Shown: positions 31,923-43,620 of the stretch, one piece after another
How positions within the stretch are numbered: position 1 is the stretch's first letter
How the letters are laid out: the number at the start of each line of letters is the position of its first letter
Origin: Heloderma charlesbogerti
Lineage: Eukaryota > Chordata > Lepidosauria > Squamata > Helodermatidae
Direction: 5' to 3'
Assembly: GCA_026122225.1 (NCBI GenBank)
Contig: JANEZZ010001491.1
Location: forward strand, 656,001-720,000
DNA: 64,000 bases
Notes under the pieces: model-generated
The model's input: the letters and a program-made list of their open reading frames with translations, nothing else
The model's database searches: none
Told to the model about the DNA's origin: nothing
Translations under genes and position numbers: made by a program

Positions 31923-33280
31923 ATGGGGGTGGAAACCTAACCCTCCCTCGCCCTCCACTCATTCATCCAACTTTCTAAATTGAACATACACATGTAAAAG
32001 TTGAAAAAGGCAAATTTATGCAAAAATGATGGGTAGAAATCCTGCCAACAGAGATTTTGCATATACAGCTTGTATTCTTTATCTGGAATAACTGATCAAT
32101 GCACAGCAGATGTGAGTAAAGCCAGCAAATACAATCCTGACCCCACATACACATGCACATTCTCTCTGCTATGTTGTCCGCACTCAGCTCAAGAATAAAA
32201 CGTCTTTTTAAAATGTAGGATTTATTTAGCTCATTATACTAAGTGTGATAATGCTAATGGAAGGAAACGTAGTCAGCGTTGTGCTGTACAAAGAGGCAGA
32301 TTAAAATAATATGTACACTCCAGGTTTAAACTAGTTTCATACTCATTCCTTCTCTGCAAGGAACCCTAGGAACAATAATTTTTGAGAGTATGGCTAGGGA
32401 TCTCTTAAAAGAACTCTCAGCATTCTCACACCAAAATATAGTTCCTGGCATACTTCATGGGGAAAACATGACAGTTATGGTGTATGAAACAAATCTAAAG
32501 AAATGTACAGTCTAGATATGCTCTGAGAAATCGTCATGGTCATTTATGAGGCCATAGCAGATCAACTACATTTAATCAGTTTTGCAAGGCTATTCCACTC
32601 TCATTCAAAGAAGTGGAGGATTATCATGCATGGGATGACATATACTTCATGGTTTTGAGGAAGGTCAAAACACTGGTTTGTTATATATTCCTTAGTTTGC
32701 AATGAGAGTGTTCCAGGAACAGTCTTTGGAAGAATGAAAGCTGCCATTTAAAACAAAAACCATCCCAGGCCTTCAAATATCTATTCCTGACCACATTTAA
32801 TCTATAAAGGGTTTATCAAAGTATATTATACATTGTTTTAAAGTTAGAGATTACTTGTATGGAAATAAGACAGCTTTGGAGGAACTGTGCCCTGAATTCA
32901 GAGATGCATTGCCTTTGTATCTGTCTAGACACAGACATTAAAGTCCAGATACATGAACTTGTGTGTCACAATAAAACTCTTTAATGGTAGAAGTTCAGTT
33001 GCCAAATCAAAGTCAACGATCTAGGGCTGTGTGGTACTCCGCCTATAGAGTATTATGCAGCTTTTCTGAGATAAGGGACATCGGTTTGACAGCTGGTAAT
33101 GTGTCAGAGGAGACATGTTCTAGTATTGGTTGAAGAACTTTTAAGAGAAACTCAGTTATTAGTTTTGTCTTTGAAACTATTCTGATCTCTGATTCGCGGA
33201 ATAATTCTGTTTAGTGGTGAAACCTGTTCAAAACATTTTTAAAAGTTTGTTCATATTTCAAGATCCCTGTCCAAGATATA
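31923..33280. other. Single-copy DNA
   Basis: About 1.3 kb with no repeat end or coding frame I recognise. Confidence 0.45.
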
Positions 33281-33284
33281 GACC

Positions 33285-33640
33285 CAGTTCATACACAACA
33301 ACAACCCATAGGTTTAAAAATGGATGGGTTGTCATGCACCTGCTTTACCGCACAACCCACAATTGGCTCCTTTGTAGGTTGTGCAACATGATGTGTGAAC
33401 CCAGACTGTTGGGTTGTTCACAGGCTAAACAACCCAGCAGTTAACTCATGGTTTGTTGTTGGGTTAACAGCTGGGTTGTTTAGCCCATAAACAACCCAAC
33501 AGTCTGGGTTCACACATCATGCAAAGGAGCCGATCATGGATTAAAGGGAACAGGTGCTCATGCTGGAGGCAGCACACCCACTCATGCCTGACAACCTATT
33601 GGTTTTTAAGCCTATGGATTGTTGTTATGTGCAAACAGGG
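33285..33640. mobile_element. Large palindromic element (CCCAGTTCATACACAACAACAA)
   Basis: The outer arms (CCCAGTTCATACACAAC at the left; rc CCTGTTTGCACATAACAACA at the right) and an inner inverted repeat (33387-33445 against 33463-33521, 59 bp with about 3 mismatches) make a near-complete foldback. The inner arm carries GTGTGAACCCAGACTGTTGG and GGCTAAACAACCCAGC. ATATAG occurs on both sides, which could be a 6-bp duplication. Noncoding. Similar words occur at 49378 and 58070. Confidence 0.6.
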
Positions 33641-33909
33641 CCATATAGAAAATGCTATGTAATTAGTAGAAATTATTGACAGAGACATTTGTCCATAATT
33701 TGTGTCAAGACAAAATTGTGTATCTGAATGAATTTCAGTCAGCCTTGTTATCAGTTTCAAAAACACATTTGAGGAAACAGGCTTCTGGGGATAGCAAGGA
33801 GCAATAGCAAGTATGCTGTTTTTAAAAAAAGAATAGGGGTAAGGTGTTTTATAGAAATATATTGTAAAGGATATTTTGTTTGTCATATCATTCCCTCTAT
33901 TTTGGATGT

Positions 33910-34245
33910 TCAGGTGTGAGTGCCATTCCTAATGTAGATCATAAAGAAGAGAAACAGGTTTTCAGGATGCAAGATAGAATTTATTATAAGAAGCCCACTG
34001 CGTTCCAACCTTTTTTCTTATTTTAGGCCTTCTTCAGGGGGTAACGGAAAAAGTCTGAAGAATTTGTTCAGCAAAAGATTGTCTCCTGTGTCAATCTACT
34101 GTCAACTGCATAGGAAGAAGGCCTAAAATAATAATAAGAAAACAGGCTGAAACGTGGTGGGCTACTTATAATAAATTCTAACTTGCATCCTGAGAACCTT
34201 TTTCTCTTCTTTGCAATCTACTTTGGATGCTCACCTCCTTCTGTT
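33910..34245. mobile_element. MITE with long terminal inverted repeats
   Basis: The left arm, about 33930-34037 (AAAGAAGAGAAACAGGTTTT, CAGGATGCAAGATAGAATTT, TTATAAGAAGCCCACTGCGT), is repeated inverted at about 34110-34220 (GTGGTGGGCTACTTATAATA, AATTCTAACTTGCATCCTGA). Arms are at least 100 bp with scattered mismatches and small indels, around an unpaired centre near 34040-34108. No ORF. The element superfamily is undetermined because no clear duplication is visible. Confidence 0.6.
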
Positions 34246-34249
34246 TCCT

Positions 34250-35580
34250 CCATTCCCAATATAACTAAAAGAGCACCACTCATTCACAAGATTTGCAGAA
34301 GTGCAAACATATCAAGTTTTTCCCCTAAAAACCTTCAAGGGGGACCCCAAAAACAACCCAAGGAGGACTGAGCATGCTCAATGGCCACAGAATGCTGACT
34401 GACAGTTGGGGGGGAATGGAAAACTGGGTGGGAATGGAACAGAATGGAGAATCATGGAGGAGGGCATGTCTGACTGACTGGAACAGAAAACAGATGCACT
34501 CCACACTACAAAACTGTGTTGTAGGTCCCACTTGTCTTCTCTGAAAACTGAAATTGCTGTGTCCTTTCCACTGTTGGAACAGCACTACTGGATACAACCT
34601 TAGATATCCATGGTTATACTGCAATGACAATAAGCCACTGATGCCTTTCCCCTGTTGCCCCATGGAAGCACTGAACACCTGGACGTGCCAGGCTAAAGGG
34701 CAGCAACCCCGATTTTGTTAGATGCTGCTGTTAAGCCAACAGTGGTGTTAGGCACCTCAAGCTTTATTTTCTGGAATAAATCCTTTCTTTGCCAAGTACC
34801 TTTTAGATTTCTGCTGCTAACTCTCTGATGGGTTAGTGAAATAAATTATGCAAAATAAATGAGAAGATGAAAAGGTCAGTCAGGCCATCTGAGCTACCTA
34901 AAGATTTAAATCTCTAGATATCATGAATGCTTCGAGGGTTCCTGCAACATTAAAAAACAAACAAGAGGGCTCAGAACAAAAAACCCCTTTAGGCTTAGCT
35001 GATTTACAATCCTTGCAACTTATCAGACAACTGTCAAATAACACAACTTCAGTTTCAGGCCATAGAATGTTATCAGCCTCTCTAACACAGCAATCCTATC
35101 CTTGATATACGCCCACAGGGCAGGACAGCACCACTCCTAAATGGCCTTACAGCTGCAAACCTCACTGGCGGCAGGGGGAGGCAATGATGCCAGCAAAGCA
35201 ATAGCCTCCCATCAGTGGGAAGCTGCTACTGGTGGAGTAGTGCAGTGCAAGGGAGCCAAAAGAAGGCAGAGCAGTGGCATGCTGCGGGAGGAGCAGAGCT
35301 TCTTAGGAATCCTAGGCTTGCTCAGGCTGTGCTCGCCGTCAGTGTCCTGGCACAACATTGCGCCTGCAAAAGGGATGGCGTAACTTAACACACTCTCGTT
35401 GAAGTCAATGGATCGCCCCAGACAATGGCCCCCACTCTTCCTTCTACAGCTGAAAGGATACGCTTCTGAGTGACCCTTGCAGCAGCCAGTCACAACACTC
35501 CAGCAGGGGTACACAAGTCCCTTTGTGACAGGGAGGGAACGTTGATTGTTTATACCAGAATGCACAGCATGGGGCAACAT
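34250..35580. other. Single-copy DNA, partly GC-rich
   Basis: The segment 35080-35470 is GC-richer and begins CAGCAATCCTATCC, which recalls the GCAATCCTA MITE end, so it may be a diverged transposon. Frames there are short and contextless. Confidence 0.35.
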
Positions 35581-35584
35581 CCCT

Positions 35585-36240
35585 AAGAACATAAGGAGAG
35601 CCCTGCTGGATCAGACCAAGGGTCCATCTAGTCCAGCATTCTGTTCACACAGTGGCCAACCAGCTGTTGACCAGGAACTCTCAAGCAGGGCATGAGCACA
35701 ACAGCACCCTCTCACCCATGTTCCCCAGCAACTGGTGTACAGAGTCTCACTGCCTCTGGTACTGGAGATAGCACATAGCCATCAAGACTAGTGGCCATTG
35801 ATAGCCTTTTCCTCCAGGAATTTGCCCAACCCCCTTTTAAAGCCATCCAAATTGGTAGCCATCACTACATCTTGTGGCAGCAAATTCCATAGTTTAACTA
35901 TGCGCTGTGTGAAGAAGTACGTCCTTTTATCTGTCCTGAATCTCCCACCAATCAGCTTTATAGGATGACCCTGGGTTCTAGTATTATGAGAGAGGGAGAA
36001 AAATGCCTCCCTATCCACATTCCCCACACCATGCATCATTTTGTACACCTCTATCATGTCCCCCCTTACCCTCCTTTTTTCCAAGCTAAACAATCCCAGC
36101 TGCTTTAACCTTCACTCATGGGGGAGATGCTCCAGACCCTTGATCATTTTAATAGCCCTTTCTGCACTTTTTCCAGCTCTACAATATCTTTTTTTAGGTG
36201 TGGTGACCAGAACTGTACACAGTATTCCAAGTGTGGTCAT
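35585..36240 (-). mobile_element. CR1-type LINE, 3' part of ORF2 and 3' UTR
   Basis: The best CR1 copy here. On the minus strand a 101-codon frame (36093-35788) reads LEKRRVRGDMIEVYKMMHG, a middle section, RTYFFTQRIVKLWNLLPQDV and DGFKRGLGKFLEEKAINGH, the CR1 polymerase carboxy end. Farther upstream (to about 36236) a separate frame carries the [15 protein letters not shown] segment, so at least one break separates them. The 3' UTR ends with TGATCCAGCAGGGCTCTCCT and TATGTTCTTAGGG at 35585. RT and endonuclease domains are absent. Confidence 0.9.
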
Positions 36241-36317
36241 TCTGTCCTCATGTCTATAGATGAGAAGAAACAAGTGAGAACTTGGTGATGGGTACACTGG
36301 TGAAAGGACGATTGAAC

Positions 36318-36500
36318 TGAGCTGTAGTTCAGTGGAAGAGAACCTGCTTTGCAGGCAGAAGGTCCATTCCCCAACTCCTCCAGGTAGGCCCAGGAAAGAA
36401 ACCTGCCCCAAACCTGGAGAGCCACTGCCACTCAATGTCAACAATACAGGGCTAGATGGACGCACGGTCTGACTCAGTATAAGGCTCATTTCTGTGTTCC
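36318..36500 (+). mobile_element. tRNA-derived SINE with CR1/L3-like tail
   Basis: The head CTGTAGTTCAGTGGAAGAGA gives an A box and AAGGTCCATTCCCC a degraded B box. The body has CCTGGAGAGCCACTGCCACT, and the tail has GGGCTAGATGGACGCACGGT, CTGACTCAGTATAAGGC and CTGTGTTCCTG. It belongs to the same family as the minus-strand SINE at 31285. The 3' tail suggests mobilisation by a CR1-like LINE. Confidence 0.8.
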
Positions 36501-36575
36501 TGCTTGACAAACAGACATGACTCATAAAGTGGGAAGGGCATACTGTGAACACTTGTCTTCACAGAATCCTTACAG

Positions 36576-36712
36576 TAGGGCTGGGCAACTTGTGGTCCTC
36601 CAGATATTTTGGTCTGCAACTCCCATGATCTCTCACCACTGGTTATACTGTTTAAGCCTGATGGGAGTTGTAGGCCAAAACACCTGGAGGGCCACTAGCT
36701 GCCCAGGCCTGT
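36576..36712. mobile_element. hAT-like MITE (TAGGGCTGGGCAACTTG)
   Basis: Inverted ends TAGGGCTGGGCAACTTGTGG and CCACTAGCTGCCCAGGCCT. The centre TGCAACTCCCATGATCTCTC pairs with TGATGGGAGTTGTAGGCC. Noncoding. Confidence 0.72.
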
Positions 36713-36719
36713 TGTCCAT

Positions 36720-37450
36720 CTCAGGAGCCCAGCTGTAGACACACTCAAGAGGAATGTCAATTCCACTGCTATAACTGGGGCTGCAAGGATAAGGCACGTC
36801 ATACAGGCAAGCCAGGAAGGAGAAACCCATGCCTCTGCCTCAGAGTGGAACTCCCAGACACCCTCCATCCCCCAGTCAAACACCCATGACCACAGAGTCT
36901 TTCCTCCCTGCAATACAAGGAAATGTGTCCCAGCTAAACAGCCTTCCATATTGTACATATGATAGCAGCATCTGAAACACAAGATAAGTATGCAGTTTAC
37001 AAAAAGGGGGAGTTTGTCACTCAGCCATAAACCCTCAAATGCAGATTTGTCCCCACCATGCACTAGTTAAGACAACAGAGAGGTCAGGCATTTTTGTTTG
37101 GGGATCACCAAACTAATGCTGGGCCAAAGTATTCAGCCCAGCTGACTCCTGTGGGTTTTGGAGTGGAGTGATAAAACCCCACAAAACTGGAGCAATCTTG
37201 AGTGGCAAATGAATTTCAGGAAAATGTTGGTCTCGCCTTCAATATGAGATAGCCTAGGGTTTTCCTCTCTCTTTTTCTTTCTTTTCTTTAAACAAAAACA
37301 CTTTGCCAGGACTTGAAACAGTGGATCACAGTGTAATCCAGAAAGCAACTTGGGTTGTTTATCCAAATGTATCTGCAAAGTGTCCTGCAAGCCTTTCCAG
37401 GGTGCATGACTGGGAAGATTCACCAGGAGTCTGTATCCTATGTGGTAGAA
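36720..37450. other. Single-copy DNA
   Basis: No supported gene; frames are overlapping on opposite strands with no motif. Confidence 0.4.
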
Positions 37451-37575
37451 CAGGGATGGGGAGCGTGTGGTGCACCAGATGTTGTTGGAGTGCAACTCCC
37501 ATCATCCATCCCTCACCATTGGCTATTCAGGCTAAGGCTGATGGGAGCTGCAGTCTAACAACAGGGGGAGGGACA
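37451..37575. mobile_element. hAT-like MITE (CAGGGATGGGGAGCGTGTGG)
   Basis: The left end CAGGGATGGGGAGCGTGTGG and core GTGCAACTCCCATCATCCAT pair with TGATGGGAGCTGCAGTCTAA. The right end is diverged. Confidence 0.62.
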
Positions 37576-37721
37576 TGGCCTATGGGGGAGCAGCATAAGT
37601 GGAGCTTGTAAGTGGCACTGGGATTACCAGGAATGCTGTGGGGGTATCTGTCATGGATGCTACATTGGTGTTTGTTTCTGTAGCTACTCTTGTGGCTTGG
37701 ACTTTGCTATGGACAAGCATT

Positions 37722-37973
37722 TATTTATTTTTATTTATTTATTATTGCATTTATATGCCGCCTTTTTTCCTCTTGCAAGGAACCCAAGGCAGCTTACATT
37801 ATCCTCCTCCTCTCCTTTGTATCCTCTCAACAACAACCCTGTGAGGTAGGTTGGGCTGAGAGTCTGTGACTGGCCCAAAGTCACTCAGTGAGCTTCCATG
37901 GCCGAGTGGGGACTAGAACCCGGATCTTCCGGCTCCCAGTCCGTCACTCTCACCACTACACTACACTGGCTCT
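37722..37973 (-). mobile_element. tRNA-derived SINE with L2-like tail and exact target duplication
   Basis: From 37973 leftward on the minus strand: a head with CAGTGTAGTGTAGTGGTGAG (A box) and CCGGGTTCTAGTCCCCACTC (B box). The body has GAAGCTCACTGAGTGACTTT and CCTACCTCACAGGGTTGTTG. The tail has GGCGGCATATAAATGCAATA followed by AAATA repeats, as in L2-mobilised SINEs. A perfect 8-bp duplication CAAGCATT (37714-37721 and 37974-37981) bounds it. Full-length in appearance. Confidence 0.88.
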
Positions 37974-37981
37974 CAAGCATT

Positions 37982-38690
37982 AGGTTGATACCACATTATG
38001 GTGGTGGTGGTGGTGTCCCCCAGACCACTTTTCCCCAAGGGAATGCTGCTCTCAACCCCCAGAAGTTTGCCCATACCTTATTTAAAATGTCCACAATACA
38101 GAACTGACCTTGGTGGTACAATGGCATCAGATTATGCTCCAGGGAACAAAGGGAGGCAATATAGGCTATGCTTAGACACTGGCATCAGAAGGGCTACGTC
38201 AGCAGGGCAGAGAGCATCGGACATTAAAGTCTACCCACATCTGAACCCCGAAGAGGCAAACCCAAATCCTACCCCTAGTTCACAGTTCCCACCAGTTACT
38301 AGCCAAAAAGCACTTCTGTGCTTATATAAATCTTTCCATTTAACTCTTGAATGGGAAGGTACTCTACAGGGGGCTGTAATTCACTTGGGATTGTGCGAGC
38401 CACTTGAAATGGACAAGGAGAATGGATGGTTTTGGAACGATCACTCCAAAAGCCAGAATTCAATTTGAATGGCTAACGTAGCAGATGTTTGCTAGGATCC
38501 ACCATGTGGGCTGTAGTAGTAGCGTACACAGTTATGCTAATTTGGCCATCTTTCCCCTTCAAGTTAGCTCTGAGCCATTAGAACACACAGCTAGTAGGTC
38601 CTTCTGTCTAACTAATAATTGCCTATCATTGATATTAATTAACATTTTTTGCACCTTCTTTCAATTTTGACCTAGTATCTGTTGGTAGTC
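37982..38690. other. Single-copy DNA
   Basis: A short GGT tract near 37998-38015. A 156-codon frame at 37998-38468 has no motif and an unusual composition, and is not called. Confidence 0.35.
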
Positions 38691-40150
38691 TAATCACAGT
38701 GGCCTATTAAAAAGTTGTGTTTTTTTAAAAAAAAAAATAAATACAGGGTGTACAGCAGTCACAAGCCATTTATCAAAAACCAAACAAGGCCAATTAAAGA
38801 GGCGGCCAGACAGTTGTCTTGATTTGCCACTGACTGTTTCTTGATCACCATTATAAATTGCTAATCGGGCAGAAAGTGCTAAGCAGTGCATCTGCAGGGG
38901 GTGGTTATTGCTCATTCCCCGCCTGGTGACAGGTGAGAGAGGCTAGTGATGGTCTTATTGATGCGAACTGCCCATCAGTTAGAAGTTATTGTTAAAGTTC
39001 ATGATGCTACAGCTGATCCCTTCCTGCTGAGAGTCAATCAAATTAATTAGTGCTAGAAATTCTTCTGTATTGTATTAAGGCAAAGATATTCAGCGGAACG
39101 CTTTGTAATTTGGTTCCAAAGACAAGGGGTGGGGGGGATCTCCATGTATTAGAGCAGGGAGGGGTGGAAATCAAAGATAGCTCCTTTCATTATTTTATAA
39201 TAAGGGCTGTGGCTAAAGGTTTTTATAGCCACAGATCAAGAGATCATAATAGAAGCATATTGACAGATTTCCCCCCTCCCCTGCCCGCAATACTCCAAGG
39301 AACTGGCTTGTAGCAGGAAAAATATATCAAAACCTTATCAGCAGAGCTGAGATCTTCTGTGTAAAATCAATAAAGAGTTATACATGGTTTGAGTTTAAAC
39401 AGTTCTCTGTAGTCATTTAAACATAGTGCATCTGTGCAGCTTTTTACCTCTAGAGACCCAGGTAGCCTAGCAACAGCGAGGCTTAAAGCGATTAACTACA
39501 AATGAAGTACTGTACGCCTATCAAAGCAATTGTTCATGGTTGCCTTTGTTGCAGAGCCGGAGCTAATTGAACATGATACAGTATGAAGATAATTAACACC
39601 CATGAGTTTGTTAATTGCCTGTTAGCATTACAACGCAATCTCTTGGTTTCCTTTTAAAACTTGGTGCTTTGCAGCTTCTTTACTCCCTTAAAAGATCGCA
39701 TAGGAGCCATTTGGCCAACAAAGATATCTTGGCGTCTATTAACCCTTTTGAAAAGGAAGAGATGATGGGGGGAGGGCAGAAGTGCCGTGGTAACGAAGCA
39801 TATTACATGTTCTTGTCAGAACATGCGCTCTCACTTAGTCCCCGCAATTTACAGAGAAGAGGAATTTGTTTTACATAGACTGGACAAACTATGGATATTT
39901 TTTTTAGACCAGATTTATTTTTAAACAGCTTAGCCACTGTCAATCCCTTTCTTTTTCTTTTTTTTTAATGGGCTGCTTTTATGACTCAGCTGTTCTGCCT
40001 TTTAAAGTGAGCAATAAATGTCTTTTAAGGTTGGAATATTAATTGAAGGCAGCATCTGGTCAGCAGCTGACCTGGTATACTTGCCCGCTTTGTTGACTAG
40101 CCAGTTAAATCTAGCAGCTTATTTGCTCTATTTTCTATCGTTGCCATTAG
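38620..40150. promoter_or_regulatory. Candidate conserved noncoding blocks
   Basis: About 1.5 kb almost free of recognisable repeats. It is rich in homeodomain-type TAATTA/ATTAAT words (ATTGATATTAATTAACATTT at 38630, AATCAAATTAATTAGTGCT at 39035, GAGCTAATTGAACATGATAC, GATAATTAACACCCATGAG) and E-box-like CAGCAGCTGACC at 40059. No ORF of note. Assignment as an enhancer-like or gene-desert element is inference only. Confidence 0.33.
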
Positions 40151-40438
40151 GAGAGTTTCCATATGTGCCAAAATAGAAAATGAAGGCCCCACTCCGAAAT
40201 ATAGTCACAAATAATCCATGGGATGAGTATATTTACAAACACTTCTAAAAACTCCAGTTGGAGTGCAAATACAATTTTTCTTTCTTCCTGTTCATTGGCC
40301 ACTAATCTGTCTAGATAAATATAACACTTTAGATTTTTGCCTGCTTTGGAATTGCAAGAACCTGGGGCTTACAACAAATATCTTATTATGCTAAAAATAT
40401 ACAAAATATAAATGTTTATCCTCCAAACCTCTTGAAAG

Positions 40439-40455
40439 TGTGTGTGTGTGTGTGT
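40439..40455. repeat. Short (TG)n microsatellite
   Basis: A TG run of about 8 units. Confidence 0.9.
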
Positions 40456-41469
40456 CCAGTACTGTCCCACAGCTTAGAATAATTTTTACAAAGTTTTACA
40501 AGTTCCTCCACTTTAGGGTTGCAAAGTTGAATCCTGGGTATTTCCTCTGCACCTTTACAACTATACCGTACCTTTACAACTGAAGAAACGGGAGAGGAAA
40601 CAGTCACAGCTTCTTCCACCTGTTTCTCCCCCTTCCCCACCTGCTGTAGCAAACTGGAATCCAGGTGTGCTTTACATCAGGCAGGGGAGGAGACAAATAA
40701 AAAGCTCCTGGGGGAGAGTAGGTGGGAGAAGCCATGGCTTCGTCTTCATCTGCTTCACTGATAGTTTTAAAGGTACAGAAAGTACCAGGTTGCAATCTGA
40801 TAACCCTGCCCAGTCATGAACTGGTGACTCTAATCTTCCATATGGAATAGCAGCAATTGAAATGGGGATTTCCCTGCCCACTTCTGCTATTTAAAATCTG
40901 TACGACCTAAAGATGTGTTCACACAAGCACTCTTGGACAAAATGAACAGGAACTGAAATTTGTCACTTACTTCCTTTCCCAGGATTTTCCCAGAATTGTG
41001 TAGCCTCCTATGCGATTTCAGACATGTATTATTTATCTATATAATGGATTTATTTTATAGGAAAGCCCTCACAAAATGGTGTACACAACAGAGACAGTGC
41101 ATAAAATAGATGTCTCGGGTGGTATAGATTATCACAAAGCAGCAGCTAGACTTCATAGGGTCAGGAAAACTTAAGATTAAAAAGAGCTCAGAATTGCATC
41201 ACCAAAAACTTTTGAAAGGTACATTAAGGACAGGTAGCATGGAGGAGTTGTATTTTTAAGGTGCAATTTAAAGCCTGCATTGAAGTTGCTGAGCATAATC
41301 CTTTTGGAAGGGAGTTCTGTGGTGCCATTGTCAAGAAGGTTCTATCTCTCTTGCCCACCAACCAGATTGATTTTACAGGTGAACCCATGAGCAGGACCTC
41401 CAATGCTGATTTTAGTGAACAAAGAGGGGCATACGTGTGAAGGTAGCCTTTAGATAAGCAAGCCATTAA

Positions 41470-41712
41470 GGGCTTTAAAGGTTAGAACCAGCACTACGAA
41501 TTGGGCAAGAAGCACACTGGTGCAAATGGTGCAAAACTGGTGTTTCACGTTCCAACAACCTAGTAGTTGCATTCTGCACCAGCTGATGTTTCTGAACTAT
41601 CTTCAAAGGTAGCCCCACATAATGTGCATTTGAGTAATCCAGCTTGAACGTAACTAGTGCATGGGTAATCAGGGCCAGGTCTGATGGTAGCTTTTTGTAC
41701 CAGCCTTAGTTC
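41470..41712 (-). mobile_element. L2-like LINE fragment related to the one at position 1
   Basis: GGGCTTTAAAGGTTAGAACC, AGCACTACGAATTGGGC, TTGCATTCTGCACCAGCTGA and TATCTTCAAAGGTAGCCCCA follow 325-545 of the window closely. In the minus sense this is the inter-motif stretch of the L2-like RT ORF, here frame-broken. The upstream part (41235-41465) may be a more diverged continuation. Confidence 0.65.
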
Positions 41713-41938
41713 ATACATGTCCCTGTCAGTCTACCCAATTGGCTTCCCATGGTGAGCATCAAGGTGTGCATGCAGAGTATGGACAGGTATGCTCTCTTCC
41801 TTGCACACACAAAAAGGAAGATAAGGAGACCATGAAATGGCTCAGTCAGTTTCACTGTTTCTTCAATCTACATATTTTACAAGATGAAATCAACAAGTTG
41901 CGTAGGAGAATGGGTTCAGGGGTGCAATCACAGAAATA

Positions 41939-41978
41939 CATGAATGAATGAATGAATGAATGAATGAATGAATGAATG
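41939..41978. repeat. (ATGA)10 microsatellite
   Basis: Forty bases of perfect 4-bp units. Confidence 0.96.
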
Positions 41979-42479
41979 TCTCTGAAGATGAAGGGCAAGA
42001 CAAAGATCAGGAGGAGGGGCAGTGCCAGTTCTCCATCCAGCTTAGTTGCAGAAAACCAAGATGCAGGAGGCTAACTGGGAACAAAGGATGACAAGTCACA
42101 GAATACAATATAGACTGAGCCCTTTTCATGCAGAAGAACCAGTGGTAGACTGTGCAGAAAAAGCAGCAGTTAGTCACAATATATTCTTACCCTCTTCTTT
42201 CAGCTTAGCTAACCCAGAGATAAAATGCATTTGAAACAAAGGTTCACCAAGAAGAAACGTGTTGGATCCAGAGTAAGCTAGTTATGCTTTGGTTCCATCG
42301 AAAAGAGTGGGACAAGTTAATTATGACTAGTTAGAGTTGCATTCATCATAAATAGTTTGAATGCCATTGAATGGAACTAAAAGCATGACTATTTTAGGCT
42401 GCAACCCTATATCCAGTCTCTTGAGAGCAAGCCTCGATGAACTCAGTTGGGTTGACTTCTAATTAGTAATTGTGTATAG

Positions 42480-42913
42480 CAGGGGCCTCCAATGTGATAC
42501 CCGTGGGCACCTCCAAGGGTGTCCACAAAGCTCTCCACTCCTTGCCCCCTTCAAAAAATGTTTTTAAATAAAATACTTGGAAAATGTTAGGGCAGTCTTC
42601 TTTCTCTCCCTTTCTAGCCTCACTATTTCCTTCTCTACCTCTTGACCTTGCTGTTTCTCCCCCTCCCAGCCTCTAGCCTTGTTCTTTCTCTCCCCTCTAC
42701 CCCTTTGCCTTGTTATTTCCTCCTCCCTCCCAGCCTCTAGCCCCACTATCCCCACCCGTGCACCTCTTTAGCTCATTTTTTACTAGCCAGGCCCCTACGG
42801 CAGCCATTATGCAACTAGCCACATCCTCCATGGGGGGCATTTTGTGGTGGTGCCCGCAACAGTTTCTCAAATTCCCAAACGTGCACACAGGTCCAAAAAG
42901 GTTGGGGCCCCTG
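42480..42913. mobile_element. Probable hAT-like element (CAGGGGCCTCC ends)
   Basis: The left CAGGGGCCTCCAATGTGATA and right AAAAAGGTTGGGGCCCCTGG form imperfect inverted ends. GTGTATAG precedes and ATGTATAG-like text follows, 7 of 8 matching within a one- to two-base uncertainty of the boundary. The interior is a CT-rich tract (42600-42760) that generates Arg/Glu/Lys-rich minus-strand frames, not genes. Confidence 0.5.
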
Positions 42914-43139
42914 GATGTATAGGACTGCACTGTTAGTCTGGATCCAACCCAATGTTCCCAACTCTATTCCTTCCCTCACATACACACTGTCTTTCACACA
43001 CATGCATGCATGCACACATTTGCAATTTATTTTCTTCACCATGTCACAGTCTCATGAAGCAGACTTTCTTAAATGTGCATGGCTTTCTTAGCTGTTACTG
43101 TGTCATAGTTAAATACCTGGAGAAATGTGGTTCCCTCGT

Positions 43140-43620
43140 GGAATACCACTAGTGTCCAATTACAAGTTCCATCATCAATCATAACTGTTATTTATTCAGC
43201 AAAATGAATTGCTAATTAATAACTGATGAGCATTATGGCCTTGAAGACTGTAACACTATTAATTATGGCTGGCAATTGGGATTCTGCTTATGAAAGAGTA
43301 GCCAGCACACATGCCCAACAATTAGTACTGGGGAGGTTACAGAGGATTCATGGTGACTGTGATAACTAAAGAGGAAGAAATTATTGCTTCCAACGCCTTA
43401 CAGATATTACATGTAATGTATTGGCTAATGAATGAAATAAGACAAATGTCTTCCATGAGAAGACTGTCCCAAAATGAACATTTGTCCTGAATGTCTCTGT
43501 GGAAGCATCAGATAATAGTATGCATGCAGAATGAAAGGCAGTTGTCTGTCTCCCATTTGGTATGGCTCTTTAGCTGATGCAACTTGCAGTGATTAGTAGA
43601 CTGAAGTGTAACTTTTGGCC
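43140..43620. promoter_or_regulatory. Candidate conserved noncoding block
   Basis: Repeat-free text with ATGAATTGCTAATTAATAAC, CTATTAATTATGGCTGGCAA and ATGTAATGTATTGGCTAATG. No coding frame. Inference from composition only. Confidence 0.28.

Noticed and set aside
36318..36360. tRNA gene on the plus strand
   Set aside because: The B box is degraded and it is followed by the SINE body and CR1/L3-like tail.
42564..42930. Arg/Glu/Lys-rich frame
   Set aside because: It results from a CT-rich tract in a probable hAT-like element.
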